Origin: Pseudolabrys sp.
GTDB lineage: Bacteria; Pseudomonadota; Alphaproteobacteria; Rhizobiales; Xanthobacteraceae
Assembly (NCBI GenBank): GCA_025451355.1
Contig: JANWKN010000034.1
Coordinates: 1 to 42,846 of the forward strand
DNA length: 42,846 nt
Direction: 5' to 3'
Shown here: positions 33,092-41,939 of the stretch, piece by piece
Layout of the letters: every line of letters begins with the position of its first letter
How positions within the stretch are numbered: position 1 is the stretch's first letter
The notes under the pieces: generated by a model
What the model was told of the DNA's origin: nothing
The model's input: only the letters and a program-made list of their open reading frames with translations
Database searches by the model: none
Program-made: the position numbers and the translations under genes

Positions 33092-34486
33092 TCACAGCGC
33101 TTTCACGATGCCCTCGGTCATTTTCTTCGCGTCGCCGAGCAGCATCATCGTGTTGTCGCGATAGAACAATGGATTGTCGATTCCAGCATAGCCGGACGCC
33201 AACGAGCGCTTGATGAACATCACAGTACCGGCCTTCCACACTTGTAGTACCGGCATACCATAGATTGGCGATGTTTTATCGTCTTCCGCTGCGGGATTGG
33301 TGACGTCATTGGCGCCGATGACAAAGGCGACATCGGCTTGCGCGAATTCGGAATTGATGTCCTCGAGCTCGAACACTTCGTCATAGGGTACGTTTGCTTC
33401 GGCCAGCAGCACGTTCATGTGTCCCGGCATGCGCCCTGCCACCGGGTGAATGGCGTATTTCACCTCGACGCCTTCTTTCTTGAGCTTGTCGGCCATTTCG
33501 CGCAGCGCATGTTGCGCCTGCGCCACCGCCATGCCGTAACCCGGCACGATGATCACCTTGGACGAATTCTTCAGGATGTAGGCGGCATCTTCCGCCGAAC
33601 CGAGCTTGACTGGCCGTTGCTCGGCGCCGCCACCCGGGCCTGCCGTTTCGCCGCCGAAGCCGCCGAGGATGACCGAGATGAACGAGCGGTTCATCCCCTT
33701 GCACATGATGTAGGACAGGATCGCGCCCGACGAACCGACCAGCGCGCCGGTGATGATCAGTGCCGAATTTCCGAGCGTGAAACCGATGCCCGCGGCCGCC
33801 CATCCCGAATACGAATTCAGCATCGAGATCACGACCGGCATGTCGGCGCCGCCGATCGGAACAATGATGAGCACGCCGAGCAGGAGCGAAATGCCGGTGA
33901 TCAGCCAGAAATCCATCTGGCTTTGGGACACGTAGAAACCGTAGACGAAGAAGATCAGCGCCGCCGCGAGCGCGACGTTGATGATATGGCGCCCCGGCAA
34001 CATGATCGGCTTGCCGCTCATGCGCCCGGACAATTTGAGAAACGCGATCACCGAGCCGGTGAACGTGACGGCGCCGATGGCGACGCCGAGCGACATCTCG
34101 ATCAGGCTTGATCCGTGGATGTGGCCGTGCGTGCCGATGTCAAACGCCGCCGGCGCGTAGAACGCCGCAGCCGCCACCAGTACGGCCGCCATTCCGACCA
34201 GAGAGTGAAAGGCAGCGACCAGCTCCGGCATCGACGTCATCGGCACGCGGCGGGCGATCACCGCGCCGATGCTGCCGCCGATCGCAATGCCGCCGATCAC
34301 CAGCCCCCAGGACAGCGGATTCGCCGGAGGATGCGAGCCAAGCGTCGTCAGCACGGCGATGGCCATGCCGATCATGCCGAACAGGTTGCCGCGCCGGCTC
34401 GAATCCGGGCTCGACAGGCCGCGCAACGCCAGAATGAACAGGACGCCGGCAACCAGATAGAGCAGCGCGACGAGGTTCGGGTTCAT
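33092..34486 (-). CDS. pntB: NAD(P) transhydrogenase subunit beta
   Basis: A 464-residue membrane subunit of the proton-translocating transhydrogenase, which makes NADPH from NADH using the proton gradient. The N-terminal half holds about eight to nine membrane helices. The C-terminal NADP domain has VPGYGMAVAQAQH, HPVAGRMPGHMNVLLAEA, VIGANDVTNPAAEDD and SLASGYAGIDNPLFY, all diagnostic. GGGAGAGA precedes the ATG. It is the last gene of the pntAA-pntAB-pntB unit, separated from pntAB by 145 bases containing REP-like repeats. Confidence 0.96.
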   Translation of the reverse strand: MNPNLVALLYLVAGVLFILALRGLSSPDSSRRGNLFGMIGMAIAVLTTLGSHPPANPLSWGLVIGGIAIGGSIGAVIARRVPMTSMPELVAAFHSLVGMAAVLVAAAAFYAPAAFDIGTHGHIHGSSLIEMSLGVAIGAVTFTGSVIAFLKLSGRMSGKPIMLPGRHIINVALAAALIFFVYGFYVSQSQMDFWLITGISLLLGVLIIVPIGGADMPVVISMLNSYSGWAAAGIGFTLGNSALIITGALVGSSGAILSYIMCKGMNRSFISVILGGFGGETAGPGGGAEQRPVKLGSAEDAAYILKNSSKVIIVPGYGMAVAQAQHALREMADKLKKEGVEVKYAIHPVAGRMPGHMNVLLAEANVPYDEVFELEDINSEFAQADVAFVIGANDVTNPAAEDDKTSPIYGMPVLQVWKAGTVMFIKRSLASGYAGIDNPLFYRDNTMMLLGDAKKMTEGIVKAL

Positions 34487-34512
34487 TACGATGTCTCTCC
34501 CAACCTTCGGCC

Positions 34513-34603
34513 GTCATCACCGGGCCTGTCCCGGTGATCCCGTTTAGGAAGACACACCTTTGCCTCCCTACGCGGGATGGGCGGGACGAGCCCGGCCATG
34601 ACA
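34513..34603. repeat. REP-like palindromes, inverted pair
   Basis: ATCACCGGG (34516-34524) and CCCGGTGAT (34530-34538) form a perfect 9-base stem with loop CCTGT. A second, oppositely oriented unit ends CGAGCCCGGCCATGAC near 34603. Both resemble the units at 36510-36597 and 38152-38181. The pair lies in the pntAB-pntB gap. Confidence 0.7.
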
Positions 34604-34631
34604 AGGCGGGGTGCGCTGATCGTCATGAGCC

Positions 34632-34955
34632 TCACTTCTTTTTCTTCTGATACATCGCGAGCATGCGTTGGGTGACCAGGAAGCCGCCGAAGATATTCAC
34701 TGACGCAAAAACCAGCGCGACGAAACCGAACGCGCGCGCCCATAGCGGGCCATCGTCATTGGTCGCCAGCGCGACGCCGACCGCAAGCAACGCACCCACG
34801 ACAATCACCGACGAAATGGCATTGGTCACGGACATCAGCGGCGTATGCAGCGCCGGCGTCACCGACCACACCACGTAATATCCCACGAACACCGCGAGCA
34901 CGAAAATCGATAACCGGAACACGAAGGGATCGACCGCGGTTGCCACGTTTTCCAT
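34632..34955 (-). CDS. pntAB: NAD(P) transhydrogenase subunit alpha, part 2
   Basis: A 107-residue membrane piece corresponding to the C-terminal helices of fused PntA. It has about three helices and the diagnostic SVTPALHTPLMSVTNAISSVIVVGAL, then FASVNIFGGFLVTQRMLAMYQKK. Separate encoding is standard in alphaproteobacteria. GGAGA lies six bases before the ATG; the gene follows pntAA after 12 bases. Confidence 0.95.
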   Translation of the reverse strand: MENVATAVDPFVFRLSIFVLAVFVGYYVVWSVTPALHTPLMSVTNAISSVIVVGALLAVGVALATNDDGPLWARAFGFVALVFASVNIFGGFLVTQRMLAMYQKKKK

Positions 34956-34967
34956 CGACGTTCTCCG

Positions 34968-36098
34968 TCAGGGAGTCTTCGGCTTGAAATTTGGATTTAC
35001 GACTGCACCATCGCGGGTCAGGAGCGTCGCCTTGACGAGCTCGTCGTCCCAGTTGACCGCAAGCTTCTTTTCTTTCTTGTCGATCAGAGTCTCGACGAAC
35101 GTCAGCAGGTTCTTGGCATAAAGCGCTGAAGCCGAGGCCGCCAGCCGGCCCGCCACATTGAGGTGCCCGACGATCTTCACGCCGCCGGCCTGTATCACGC
35201 TGTTGGCCTGCGCGCCCTCGACATTGCCGCCGCGCTCGACGGCGAGATCGATGATGACCGAACCCGGCCGCATCGACGCGACCATCTCTTTGGAGATCAG
35301 GCGCGGTGCCGGGCGGCCGGGGATCAATGCAGTCGTGATGACAATGTCCTGTTTCTTAATGTGCTCGGCCACCAGCGCCGCCTGCTTGGCCTGATACTCC
35401 TTGGACATTTCCTTCGCGTATCCGCCCGCGGTCTGCGCGTTCTTGAACTCTTCATCCTCGACCGCAAGAAACTTCGCGCCGAGACTCTCGACTTGCTCCT
35501 TCGTTGCGGGACGAACATCGGTCGCCGTAACGATTGCGCCAAGCCGCCGCGCGGTCGCGATGGCCTGCAAACCGGCGACGCCGACGCCCATAATGAACAC
35601 CTTCGCGGCAGGAACCGTTCCGGCAGCAGTCATCATCATGGGCAGCGCGCGGCCGTATTCTTCGGCCGCATCGATCACCGCACGATAGCCGGCAAGGTTT
35701 GCCTGACTCGACAGCACGTCCATCGACTGCGCGCGCGTTATACGCGGCATCAACTCCATGGCCATGGCGGAAACCCCGGCGTCGGCCATCTGCTTAAGGG
35801 CGGCCTCGTTGCCATAAGGATCCATGATGGCGACGACAAGCGCGCCTTTCTTGTATTCGGCGAGTTCAGCCGGCGCCGGTCGACGCACCTTGAGAACGAT
35901 GTCGGCGTCCTTCGTGACGACATCGGCAATCTGCGCGCCCACGGCTTCGAATTCGCTGTCGGGAATCCCTGACGCAATGCCGGCGCCGCGCGCAATCGCG
36001 ACCTCTGCGCCGAACGATTTCAGCTTTTTCACAGTCTCAGGGGTAGCCGCGACCCGGGGTTCACCGGCATCGGTTTCACGCGGTACGGCAACTCGCAT
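34968..36098 (-). CDS. pntAA: NAD(P) transhydrogenase subunit alpha, part 1
   Basis: A 376-residue soluble NAD(H)-binding subunit (dI). Blocks seen are RVAVPRETDAGEPRVAATPETVKKL, the SQANLAGYRAV signature, the nucleotide-binding VGVAGLQAIATARRLGA, VTATDVRP, and VIIDLAVERGGNVEGA. It resembles alanine dehydrogenase, as expected for this domain. GGGGAGG is a strong ribosome site. It is first in the pnt unit. Confidence 0.95.
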   Translation of the reverse strand: MRVAVPRETDAGEPRVAATPETVKKLKSFGAEVAIARGAGIASGIPDSEFEAVGAQIADVVTKDADIVLKVRRPAPAELAEYKKGALVVAIMDPYGNEAALKQMADAGVSAMAMELMPRITRAQSMDVLSSQANLAGYRAVIDAAEEYGRALPMMMTAAGTVPAAKVFIMGVGVAGLQAIATARRLGAIVTATDVRPATKEQVESLGAKFLAVEDEEFKNAQTAGGYAKEMSKEYQAKQAALVAEHIKKQDIVITTALIPGRPAPRLISKEMVASMRPGSVIIDLAVERGGNVEGAQANSVIQAGGVKIVGHLNVAGRLAASASALYAKNLLTFVETLIDKKEKKLAVNWDDELVKATLLTRDGAVVNPNFKPKTP

Positions 36099-36127
36099 TC
36101 GCGCCTCCCCGCCCGGCCGTGAATTCG

Positions 36128-36427
36128 TCAGTGCGGCGACAGCCCGGTGAAGGCAAAGATGAGAAAACAGATGACGAAGGCGACATAGCTCGGGGTCGTG
36201 GCCCTGCTCAGCAGGCCGGGAATGGCGCCGAGCAGCCCGATCACGAAGATCGTCGCCGCCAGCAGCCAGTGGCCCATGACGCCGCCGGTCGCCAGACCGA
36301 ACAACACGGTCACCACGTAAAGGATGCCGACAAGCGCGAAATGAACAAAGCTCTCGTAGCTCTGTTCGTGCGCGGCATAGTCGTTGCCGGTGGCGGTGGC
36401 GTATTCGACGGTGCCGTGGTCGGCCAT
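36128..36427 (-). CDS. aa3-type cytochrome c oxidase subunit IV family protein
   Basis: A 99-residue protein with about three membrane helices. The N-terminal YATATGNDYAAHEQSYESFVHF followed by hydrophobic segments is the bacterial aa3-oxidase subunit IV pattern. It would sit in the inner membrane beside the terminal oxidase. ATG 36427 has GGAG upstream; the open frame to 36556 runs into REP-like DNA and is not used. It lies just upstream of pntAA on the same strand (29 bases), suggesting co-transcription. Confidence 0.88.
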   Translation of the reverse strand: MADHGTVEYATATGNDYAAHEQSYESFVHFALVGILYVVTVLFGLATGGVMGHWLLAATIFVIGLLGAIPGLLSRATTPSYVAFVICFLIFAFTGLSPH

Positions 36428-36509
36428 GGGACGGTTCTCCGGATCGCTCAGAAAAGGCAGGCGCTCAGGGGTTAGCGCAATTGTCGCCGAAGGGCAACGT
36501 ATCCGAATA

Positions 36510-36597
36510 GTCATGGCCGGGCTTGTCCCGGCCATCCACGTCTTGCTTGCTGCCAAGATAATAAGACGTGGATGCCCGGCATAAAGCCGGGCATGAC
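36510..36597. repeat. REP-like inverted pair (BIME-like)
   Basis: Two units face each other. The left is TCATGGCCGGG-CTTGT-CCCGGCCAT ending in CCACGTCTT (36511-36544). The right begins AAGACGTGG and carries ATGCCCGGC-ATAAA-GCCGGGCAT (36563-36597). ACGTCTT and AAGACGT also pair, so the whole 88 bases could fold as one large cruciform. It lies between the ABC1 kinase gene and cox subunit IV. Confidence 0.8.
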
Positions 36598-36624
36598 AGA
36601 GAGAGGCATCGGGTCAATCGAAAC

Positions 36625-37977
36625 TCAAAGGCCAACTTTGGCCAGCGCAGCCGCTTGCCGCGATGCGACGTCCTTGACCGCGAAGGCTTCGATTGCTTCG
36701 TTGAACAACCGATAAAAATTGAGTTCCGCCGCCAGGTGCAGAAAAACGGCGCCCAGCCCGATCGCCGCGCGGTCCATGAACACGAACTCGCGTGGCACGG
36801 TCACCGGGCCTCTGGCCTTGAGGGCTTGATGCACGCGGAACGCTTCCCTGCGGCCGTATTCGGATGGCTTCACCCCGTCGGCGATGGTCCGCACGCGGTT
36901 GTCCAGCAGTGGGCCGTAGATGAACCGGGCCCAAATATTCAGCGCATCGATCAATTCGCGGTTGAGCCGCTTGAAACCCCAAGTCTCGTAGGCATGCACC
37001 ACGAGGCCGTCATCGCCGCGTAGCAATCCGCGATAAAGGTCGACCACGCCACCGACGAAGCTCGGCGGAAAAATCCGGATACAGCCGTAGTCCAGGAGAT
37101 TGATGCCCGCCGGTTTTCCTTTGGCATCATCGAAGACGGAGTAATTGCCAAGATGCGGGTCGCCGTGGATGACGCCGAACCGGCTGAAGGGAAACCACCA
37201 TGCGGTGAACATCGCCTTTGCGAGGCGATTGCGCGCAGCGAGCGTGTCGTCCTTGTGCTCGAGCAGCTTGCGTCCGGAAAGCCAGTCGAGCGTCAGCAGT
37301 CGGCCGGTCGACAGGTCGGGCCAGACCTTCGGCACGCGAATCGAATCTTCGTCTTTGAGCATCTGCTGATAGAGCGCGACGTGTTTTGCCTCGCGGAAAT
37401 AGTCAAGCTCTTCCCGCAGGCGTGCGCCGATCTCAACCGCGATCTCGCTGGTATCGATCGCGGGATCGAACCGTTTGCGAATCGCGAATAGCAACTGCAA
37501 TTGATTGAGGTCGGCTTCGACCGCCGACTGCATGTCCGGATATTGCAGTTTGCACGCGACCTCTTCGCCATCCAGCGTGCGAGCGCGATGGACCTGGCCG
37601 AGCGATGCGGCTGCCGCCGGATGATGTTCGAATTCGGAAAATTTCTTCTGCCAGTCGGGTCCAAGCTCGGCACTCATCCGCCGCTTGACGAAGGCCCATC
37701 CCATTGGCGGCGCCTGACTCTGCAGCTTGGTCAGCTCATTGGCATATTCCGGCGGCAAGGCATCCGGAATGGTGGCGAGCAGTTGCGCCACCTTCATGAT
37801 CGGGCCCTTCAGCCCGCCGAGCGCCGCGGCAAGTTCCAGCGCATTGGCGGCGCGATCGAGCCGCACACCGAAAAAGCGCGCCCCGGCAAATCGCGCGGCA
37901 GTCCCGCTAAGCTGCGTGCCGACCTTCGCATAGCGGCGTGCGCGAGCGGAAAACCGGTTCTTTTCGCGGTCTGACAT
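36625..37977 (-). CDS. ABC1/AarF/UbiB family atypical kinase
   Basis: A 450-residue ADCK/UbiB-fold protein. The KxGQ-type motif appears as KGPIMKVAQLL, the Ala-rich nucleotide loop as AAAASLGQVHRA, then EVACKLQYPDM, EELDYFREAKH, the catalytic HGDPHLGNYSV and LLDYGCIRIF. Family members support ubiquinone synthesis by an ATPase-like activity. UbiB itself is longer with C-terminal membrane helices, which I do not see here, so I do not call it ubiB. GAGG precedes ATG 37977. Confidence 0.88.
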   Translation of the reverse strand: MSDREKNRFSARARRYAKVGTQLSGTAARFAGARFFGVRLDRAANALELAAALGGLKGPIMKVAQLLATIPDALPPEYANELTKLQSQAPPMGWAFVKRRMSAELGPDWQKKFSEFEHHPAAAASLGQVHRARTLDGEEVACKLQYPDMQSAVEADLNQLQLLFAIRKRFDPAIDTSEIAVEIGARLREELDYFREAKHVALYQQMLKDEDSIRVPKVWPDLSTGRLLTLDWLSGRKLLEHKDDTLAARNRLAKAMFTAWWFPFSRFGVIHGDPHLGNYSVFDDAKGKPAGINLLDYGCIRIFPPSFVGGVVDLYRGLLRGDDGLVVHAYETWGFKRLNRELIDALNIWARFIYGPLLDNRVRTIADGVKPSEYGRREAFRVHQALKARGPVTVPREFVFMDRAAIGLGAVFLHLAAELNFYRLFNEAIEAFAVKDVASRQAAALAKVGL

Positions 37978-38151
37978 GAACCTCGGATACCCCGTATCTC
38001 ACCAATATTGGCAATGCAACGAGGGTTATCAATGGATCGCGGGATCGTGGCGTGCCAGTGCGGCGTTGTGCTCCAGCCTCTCCACCGGCCCGGCAATCCA
38101 CGAGGCATCGCAGGGATCAGAGCCGTAAGAATTTTGGATTTGCGCCTCATC

Positions 38152-38181
38152 ATGGATGCGCGGGTCAAGCCCGCGCATGAC
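38152..38181. repeat. REP-like palindrome, single unit
   Basis: ATGCGCGGG (38156-38164) and CCCGCGCAT (38170-38178) are perfect 9-base arms with loop TCAAG, in the same overall GGAT-stem-loop-stem-GAC design as the repeats at 34.5 and 36.5 kb. It lies in the gap between the M3 peptidase and ABC1 kinase genes. Confidence 0.7.
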
Positions 38182-38208
38182 GCTCTATACCAGCGACGTT
38201 CCCAATGA

Positions 38209-40026
38209 TCACAGCTCTTCCAGCTCATCAATAAGATGCGCGACGACGTTCAGGCCGCCGTCCCAGAACTTCGGGTCGCGCGCATCGAGGCCGAACGGCG
38301 CCAGCAGTTCGGAATGATGCTTGGTGCCGCCCGCCGAAAGCATCGCGAGATACCGCTCGGCAAAACCGCTCGCGGATTTTTCGTAGACGGCATACAGCGA
38401 ATTCACGAGGCAATCGCCGAAGGCGTAGGCATAGACGTAGAACGGCGAATGCACGAAATGCGGAATGTAGGCCCAGAAGGTTTCATAGCCGGGCTTCAAC
38501 TCGATCGCGGGGCCAAGGCTTTCACCCTGCACCGACATCCATAGTTCGCAGATTTTGTCGGCGGTCAGCTCGCCGTTGCGGCGTTCGCTGTGCACCTTGC
38601 GCTCGAAGCTGTAGAAAGCAATCTGCCGCACCACCGTGTTGATCATGTCCTCGACCTTGGCGACGAGCATGGCCTTGCGCTGCTTCTTGTCGGTGGTCTC
38701 CGCGAGCAGCTTTCTGAACGTGAGCATTTCTCCGAAGACCGACGCGGTCTCGGCGAGCGTCAGCGGCGTCGGCGCCATTAGCGGCCCATTGGGCGCCGCC
38801 AGTACCTGGTGCACGCCGTGCCCGAGTTCGTGCGCGAGTGTCATCACGTCGCGCGGCCGCCCCATATAGTTGAGCAGGACGTAAGGATGCGCCGATGGCA
38901 CCGTCGGATGCGCAAAGGCGCCCGGTTGTTTTCCGGGACGCACCGGCGCATCGATCCAGTTCCTGACAAAAAATCGGTCGGCCACTTCCGCCATGCGCGG
39001 CGAGAACGCGCCATAGGCCGTAAGCACCGTCGCGCGCGCATCGGTCCAGGGAATCGTGCGCTGCGCAACCTTGGGCAGCGGAGCGTTGCGGTCCCAATAC
39101 GGCAATCGCTTCTTGCAGAACCATTTCGCCTTCAGGGCATAATAACGATGCGACAATTTCGGATAGGCGGCGCGCACAGCCGCAACCAATGCATCCACCA
39201 CCTCGCTCTCGACCCGGTTCGAGAGGTGCCGTGCGTCGGCAATATCCTTGAAGCCGCGCCAGCGATCGGAAATTTCCTTGTCCTTCGCCAGCGTATTGGT
39301 GATCAGCGCGAAGGGGCGCAAATTTTCCTTGAAAGTTCTGGCTAAGGCTTCGGCCGCCGCCTTGCGTTTCTTGCCGTCGGCGTCCTGAAGCAGATTGAGC
39401 GTCGGCTCGATCGCTAGCAGTTTTCCGTCCACTTTGAAGCGCAGCCCGGCGATGGTTTCATCGAAGGACCGGTTCCACGCGGAATAGCCGGTCACCGACT
39501 TTTCGTGGAAAAGCTCCTCGATCCGATCTTCGAGCTGATAGGGCTTTTCCTTGCGTACGTCCTCGATCCACGGGCGGTAGTGGCCAAGCGCAGGATCGCC
39601 CATCGCCGCGTCCAATTGTTCGTCGGGAACGCGGTTTAGTTCGAGCGTGAAGAAAAGCAGATGCAGCGAGGCGGCGGTGATGCGCTCCTGCACGTCACCA
39701 TAGAATTTGGCGCGATCAGGATCGGTCGTATTGCCGGCGTAGACCAGCGAGGCATAGGAAATGAGCCGGCCGAGTCGGTCATCGATCCCTTCATATTGTT
39801 TGACCGCTTCGGCCAACGCGCGTCCGGCGCCTTCGCCTGCCGCGAGGCCAGCCAGTCGCCCCTTGAATCGCGCTTCGAAGGCTTCGCAGTCGCGATCGGC
39901 CTGATCGAGATCGGCCTTGATCTGCGGACTGTCGAGACCCGAGTAGAGATCGCTCAGGTCCCATTCGGGCAACTTACCGAGCTTCGATGCTTTTTCCGGC
40001 TTTCGCCGCAACGCGGTCTTTGGCAT
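38209..40026 (-). CDS. M3 family oligoendopeptidase (PepF-like)
   Basis: A 605-residue cytoplasmic zinc metallopeptidase that degrades short peptides. Diagnostic are the N-terminal WDLSDLYSGLDSPQIKADL, the zinc site TLAHELGHGVHQ near 390-400, and LAETASVFGEMLTF with the third ligand, followed by FYVYAYAFGDCLVNSLY. ATG 40026 starts a lysine/arginine-rich leader; the ribosome site is weak and the frame continues to 40113, so the start is moderately certain. Confidence 0.92.
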   Translation of the reverse strand: MPKTALRRKPEKASKLGKLPEWDLSDLYSGLDSPQIKADLDQADRDCEAFEARFKGRLAGLAAGEGAGRALAEAVKQYEGIDDRLGRLISYASLVYAGNTTDPDRAKFYGDVQERITAASLHLLFFTLELNRVPDEQLDAAMGDPALGHYRPWIEDVRKEKPYQLEDRIEELFHEKSVTGYSAWNRSFDETIAGLRFKVDGKLLAIEPTLNLLQDADGKKRKAAAEALARTFKENLRPFALITNTLAKDKEISDRWRGFKDIADARHLSNRVESEVVDALVAAVRAAYPKLSHRYYALKAKWFCKKRLPYWDRNAPLPKVAQRTIPWTDARATVLTAYGAFSPRMAEVADRFFVRNWIDAPVRPGKQPGAFAHPTVPSAHPYVLLNYMGRPRDVMTLAHELGHGVHQVLAAPNGPLMAPTPLTLAETASVFGEMLTFRKLLAETTDKKQRKAMLVAKVEDMINTVVRQIAFYSFERKVHSERRNGELTADKICELWMSVQGESLGPAIELKPGYETFWAYIPHFVHSPFYVYAYAFGDCLVNSLYAVYEKSASGFAERYLAMLSAGGTKHHSELLAPFGLDARDPKFWDGGLNVVAHLIDELEEL

Positions 40027-40157
40027 GGGGCAATTGTTAAATGAACACACGGGGAAGGGACGCCATCTAGGCCGCCCCTCATGGCAACCCGATGGCAAAC
40101 CTGCATATCGCAATCCGCAGCCAGGGTTTCAACCGCTCCCGACCGTCGGTGATCGAC

Positions 40158-40172
40158 TTAATAGCCCATTAA
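40158..40172. promoter_or_regulatory. Exact CtrA-type box upstream of the response regulator
   Basis: TTAA (40158-40161), seven bases, TTAA (40169-40172), ending 46 bases before ATG 40219. Position and exact match suggest CtrA control of the sigma-54 response regulator. Also within reach of the divergent M3 peptidase gene. Confidence 0.6.
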
Positions 40173-40218
40173 TCGAGACCGGCGACAGTGCACCAATTCG
40201 GTACAGTTGTGAGGGTTC

Positions 40219-41691
40219 ATGTCGGAAGTTGTGCTCATCGTCGATGACGATCCGGTCCAGCGTCGCCTGCTCGAAACCACGATTCAGCGCTACGGCTACC
40301 AGACGATCGTCGCGGACGGCGGCGATGCGGCGGTCAAGCTCTTCACCCGACCCGACACGCGGATCGATGCCGTGGTCCTCGACCTGGTCATGCCCGATCT
40401 CGATGGGCTCGGCGTTCTGGCCTTCTTGCGCGAGGCCAGCCTCAATATTCCGGTGATCGTGCAGACCGCCCACGGCGGCATCGACAATGTCGTGTCGGCC
40501 ATGCGCGCGGGCGCGACCGACTTCGTGGTGAAGCCGGCAAGCCCCGAAAGGCTGGAAGTCTCGTTGCGCAACGTGCTCGCGGCGAGAGCGCTCGCGGGCG
40601 AACTGCAACGGCTCAAACGCCGCCACGAAGGCACGCTGACCATTGCCGACGTGATCACACGTTCGGCGGCGATGCAGCCGGTTCTCAAGGCCGCGGAAAA
40701 GGCGGCCGCCTCTGCCATATCGGTGCTACTCGAAGGCGAATCCGGCGTCGGCAAGGAACTGATCGCGCGCGCGATCCACGGCAGCGGCACGCGGCGCGCG
40801 AAGCCCTTCGTCGCGGTGAATGGCGGCGCCATGCCCGAAACCCTGGTCGAGTCGATCCTGTTCGGCCACGAGAAGGGCGCCTTCACCGGTGCCACCGAGC
40901 GCCATGCTGGGAAATTCGTCGAGGCCGACGGCGGCACGCTGTTTCTTGACGAAGTCGGGGAGTTGCCGCCACCGGCCCAGGTGAAATTGCTGCGTGCCTT
41001 GCAGGAAGGCGCGGTCGAACCCGTGGGAAGGCGCAAGGTCGTCAAGCTCGATGTCCGCATCATCTCCGCCACCAATCGCAATCTCATCGCCGATGTGAAG
41101 GCCGGCCGGTTCCGCGAAGACCTGTTCTATCGCCTGCACGTGTTCCCGCTGTCGGTGCCGCCGTTGCGCACACGCCGTGAAGACGTCCCCGATCTCGCCC
41201 GCCATTTCCTCACGCGCTTTGCCGCGGAGGAAGGCAAACGGGTCCGCGGTATCAGCCGCGAGGCGCTCTCCCTGCTCGCCGCCGCCAATTGGCCGGGCAA
41301 TGTCCGGCAACTCGAGAATGCGATGTTCCGCGCGGTCGTGCTTGCCGAGGGTGAGGAGATTGGCATAAACGAATTCCCGCAGATTGCGGCACAGGTTTCC
41401 TCTGACGAGGCCTCCATCCCGCAGCTGAGCGAGCCTTCGCCGGCCATCGCTGCGTCCTGGCCCGACGGCCCCGCCGACGTCGTTCCGGTGAGGATCGCGA
41501 CCCCCGCGCATACGCTGCCGATCACTGATTCCCACGGCGACGTCCGCCCGCTCGAGGAAATCGAGCGAGATTCGATCCGGTTCGCCATCTCGCACTATCG
41601 GGGACAAATGTCCGAAGTTGCCCGCAAGCTGCGGATCGGGCGCTCGACCCTCTATCGCAAGCTCGAAGGCCTGGGCCTCGAAGACGCCTGA
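40219..41691 (+). CDS. Sigma-54-dependent response regulator, NtrC family
   Basis: A 490-residue activator. The receiver domain (1-120) has the acidic pair at 10-11, phosphoacceptor Asp55 (VVLDLVMPD) and VVKPASPE. The AAA+ domain has Walker A GESGVGKE near 173, GAFTGA near 221 for sigma-54 contact, the Walker B block GTLFLDEVGELP, and the WPGNVRQLEN region. A Fis-type HTH ends the protein (EVARKLRIGRSTLYRKLEGLGL). Sensor kinase not adjacent. GAGG precedes the ATG and an exact CtrA box lies upstream. Confidence 0.95.
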   Translation: MSEVVLIVDDDPVQRRLLETTIQRYGYQTIVADGGDAAVKLFTRPDTRIDAVVLDLVMPDLDGLGVLAFLREASLNIPVIVQTAHGGIDNVVSAMRAGATDFVVKPASPERLEVSLRNVLAARALAGELQRLKRRHEGTLTIADVITRSAAMQPVLKAAEKAAASAISVLLEGESGVGKELIARAIHGSGTRRAKPFVAVNGGAMPETLVESILFGHEKGAFTGATERHAGKFVEADGGTLFLDEVGELPPPAQVKLLRALQEGAVEPVGRRKVVKLDVRIISATNRNLIADVKAGRFREDLFYRLHVFPLSVPPLRTRREDVPDLARHFLTRFAAEEGKRVRGISREALSLLAAANWPGNVRQLENAMFRAVVLAEGEEIGINEFPQIAAQVSSDEASIPQLSEPSPAIAASWPDGPADVVPVRIATPAHTLPITDSHGDVRPLEEIERDSIRFAISHYRGQMSEVARKLRIGRSTLYRKLEGLGLEDA

Positions 41692-41830
41692 AAATACGGC
41701 GGAATCCGTGATTTGGCCCATCCCCCTACCGGTGCTGCAGTACAAAAATTCCCCAGGGAATTCCACAAATGCCTAGTTTTCGGCCCAATTCCCCGGGTAG
41801 GTTAACTTTCGGACGGACGGGGAACGGACG

Positions 41831-41845
41831 CTAAACTCTCATTAA
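41831..41845. promoter_or_regulatory. Near-consensus CtrA-type box, CTAA-N7-TTAA
   Basis: CTAA (41831-41834), seven bases, TTAA (41842-41845), one mismatch from the full site. It lies in the intergenic stretch before the DUF882 gene, about 110 bases before the called start. Weaker than the two exact sites. Confidence 0.4.
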
Positions 41846-41939
41846 CCGATCCCGATAACACTCACGGGGTTGCCGGCATGGCAGCCCGAGGGGACGTGGC
41901 GGCGACGTGGGACGGATTCATTCTGCACGGAACGATTCT

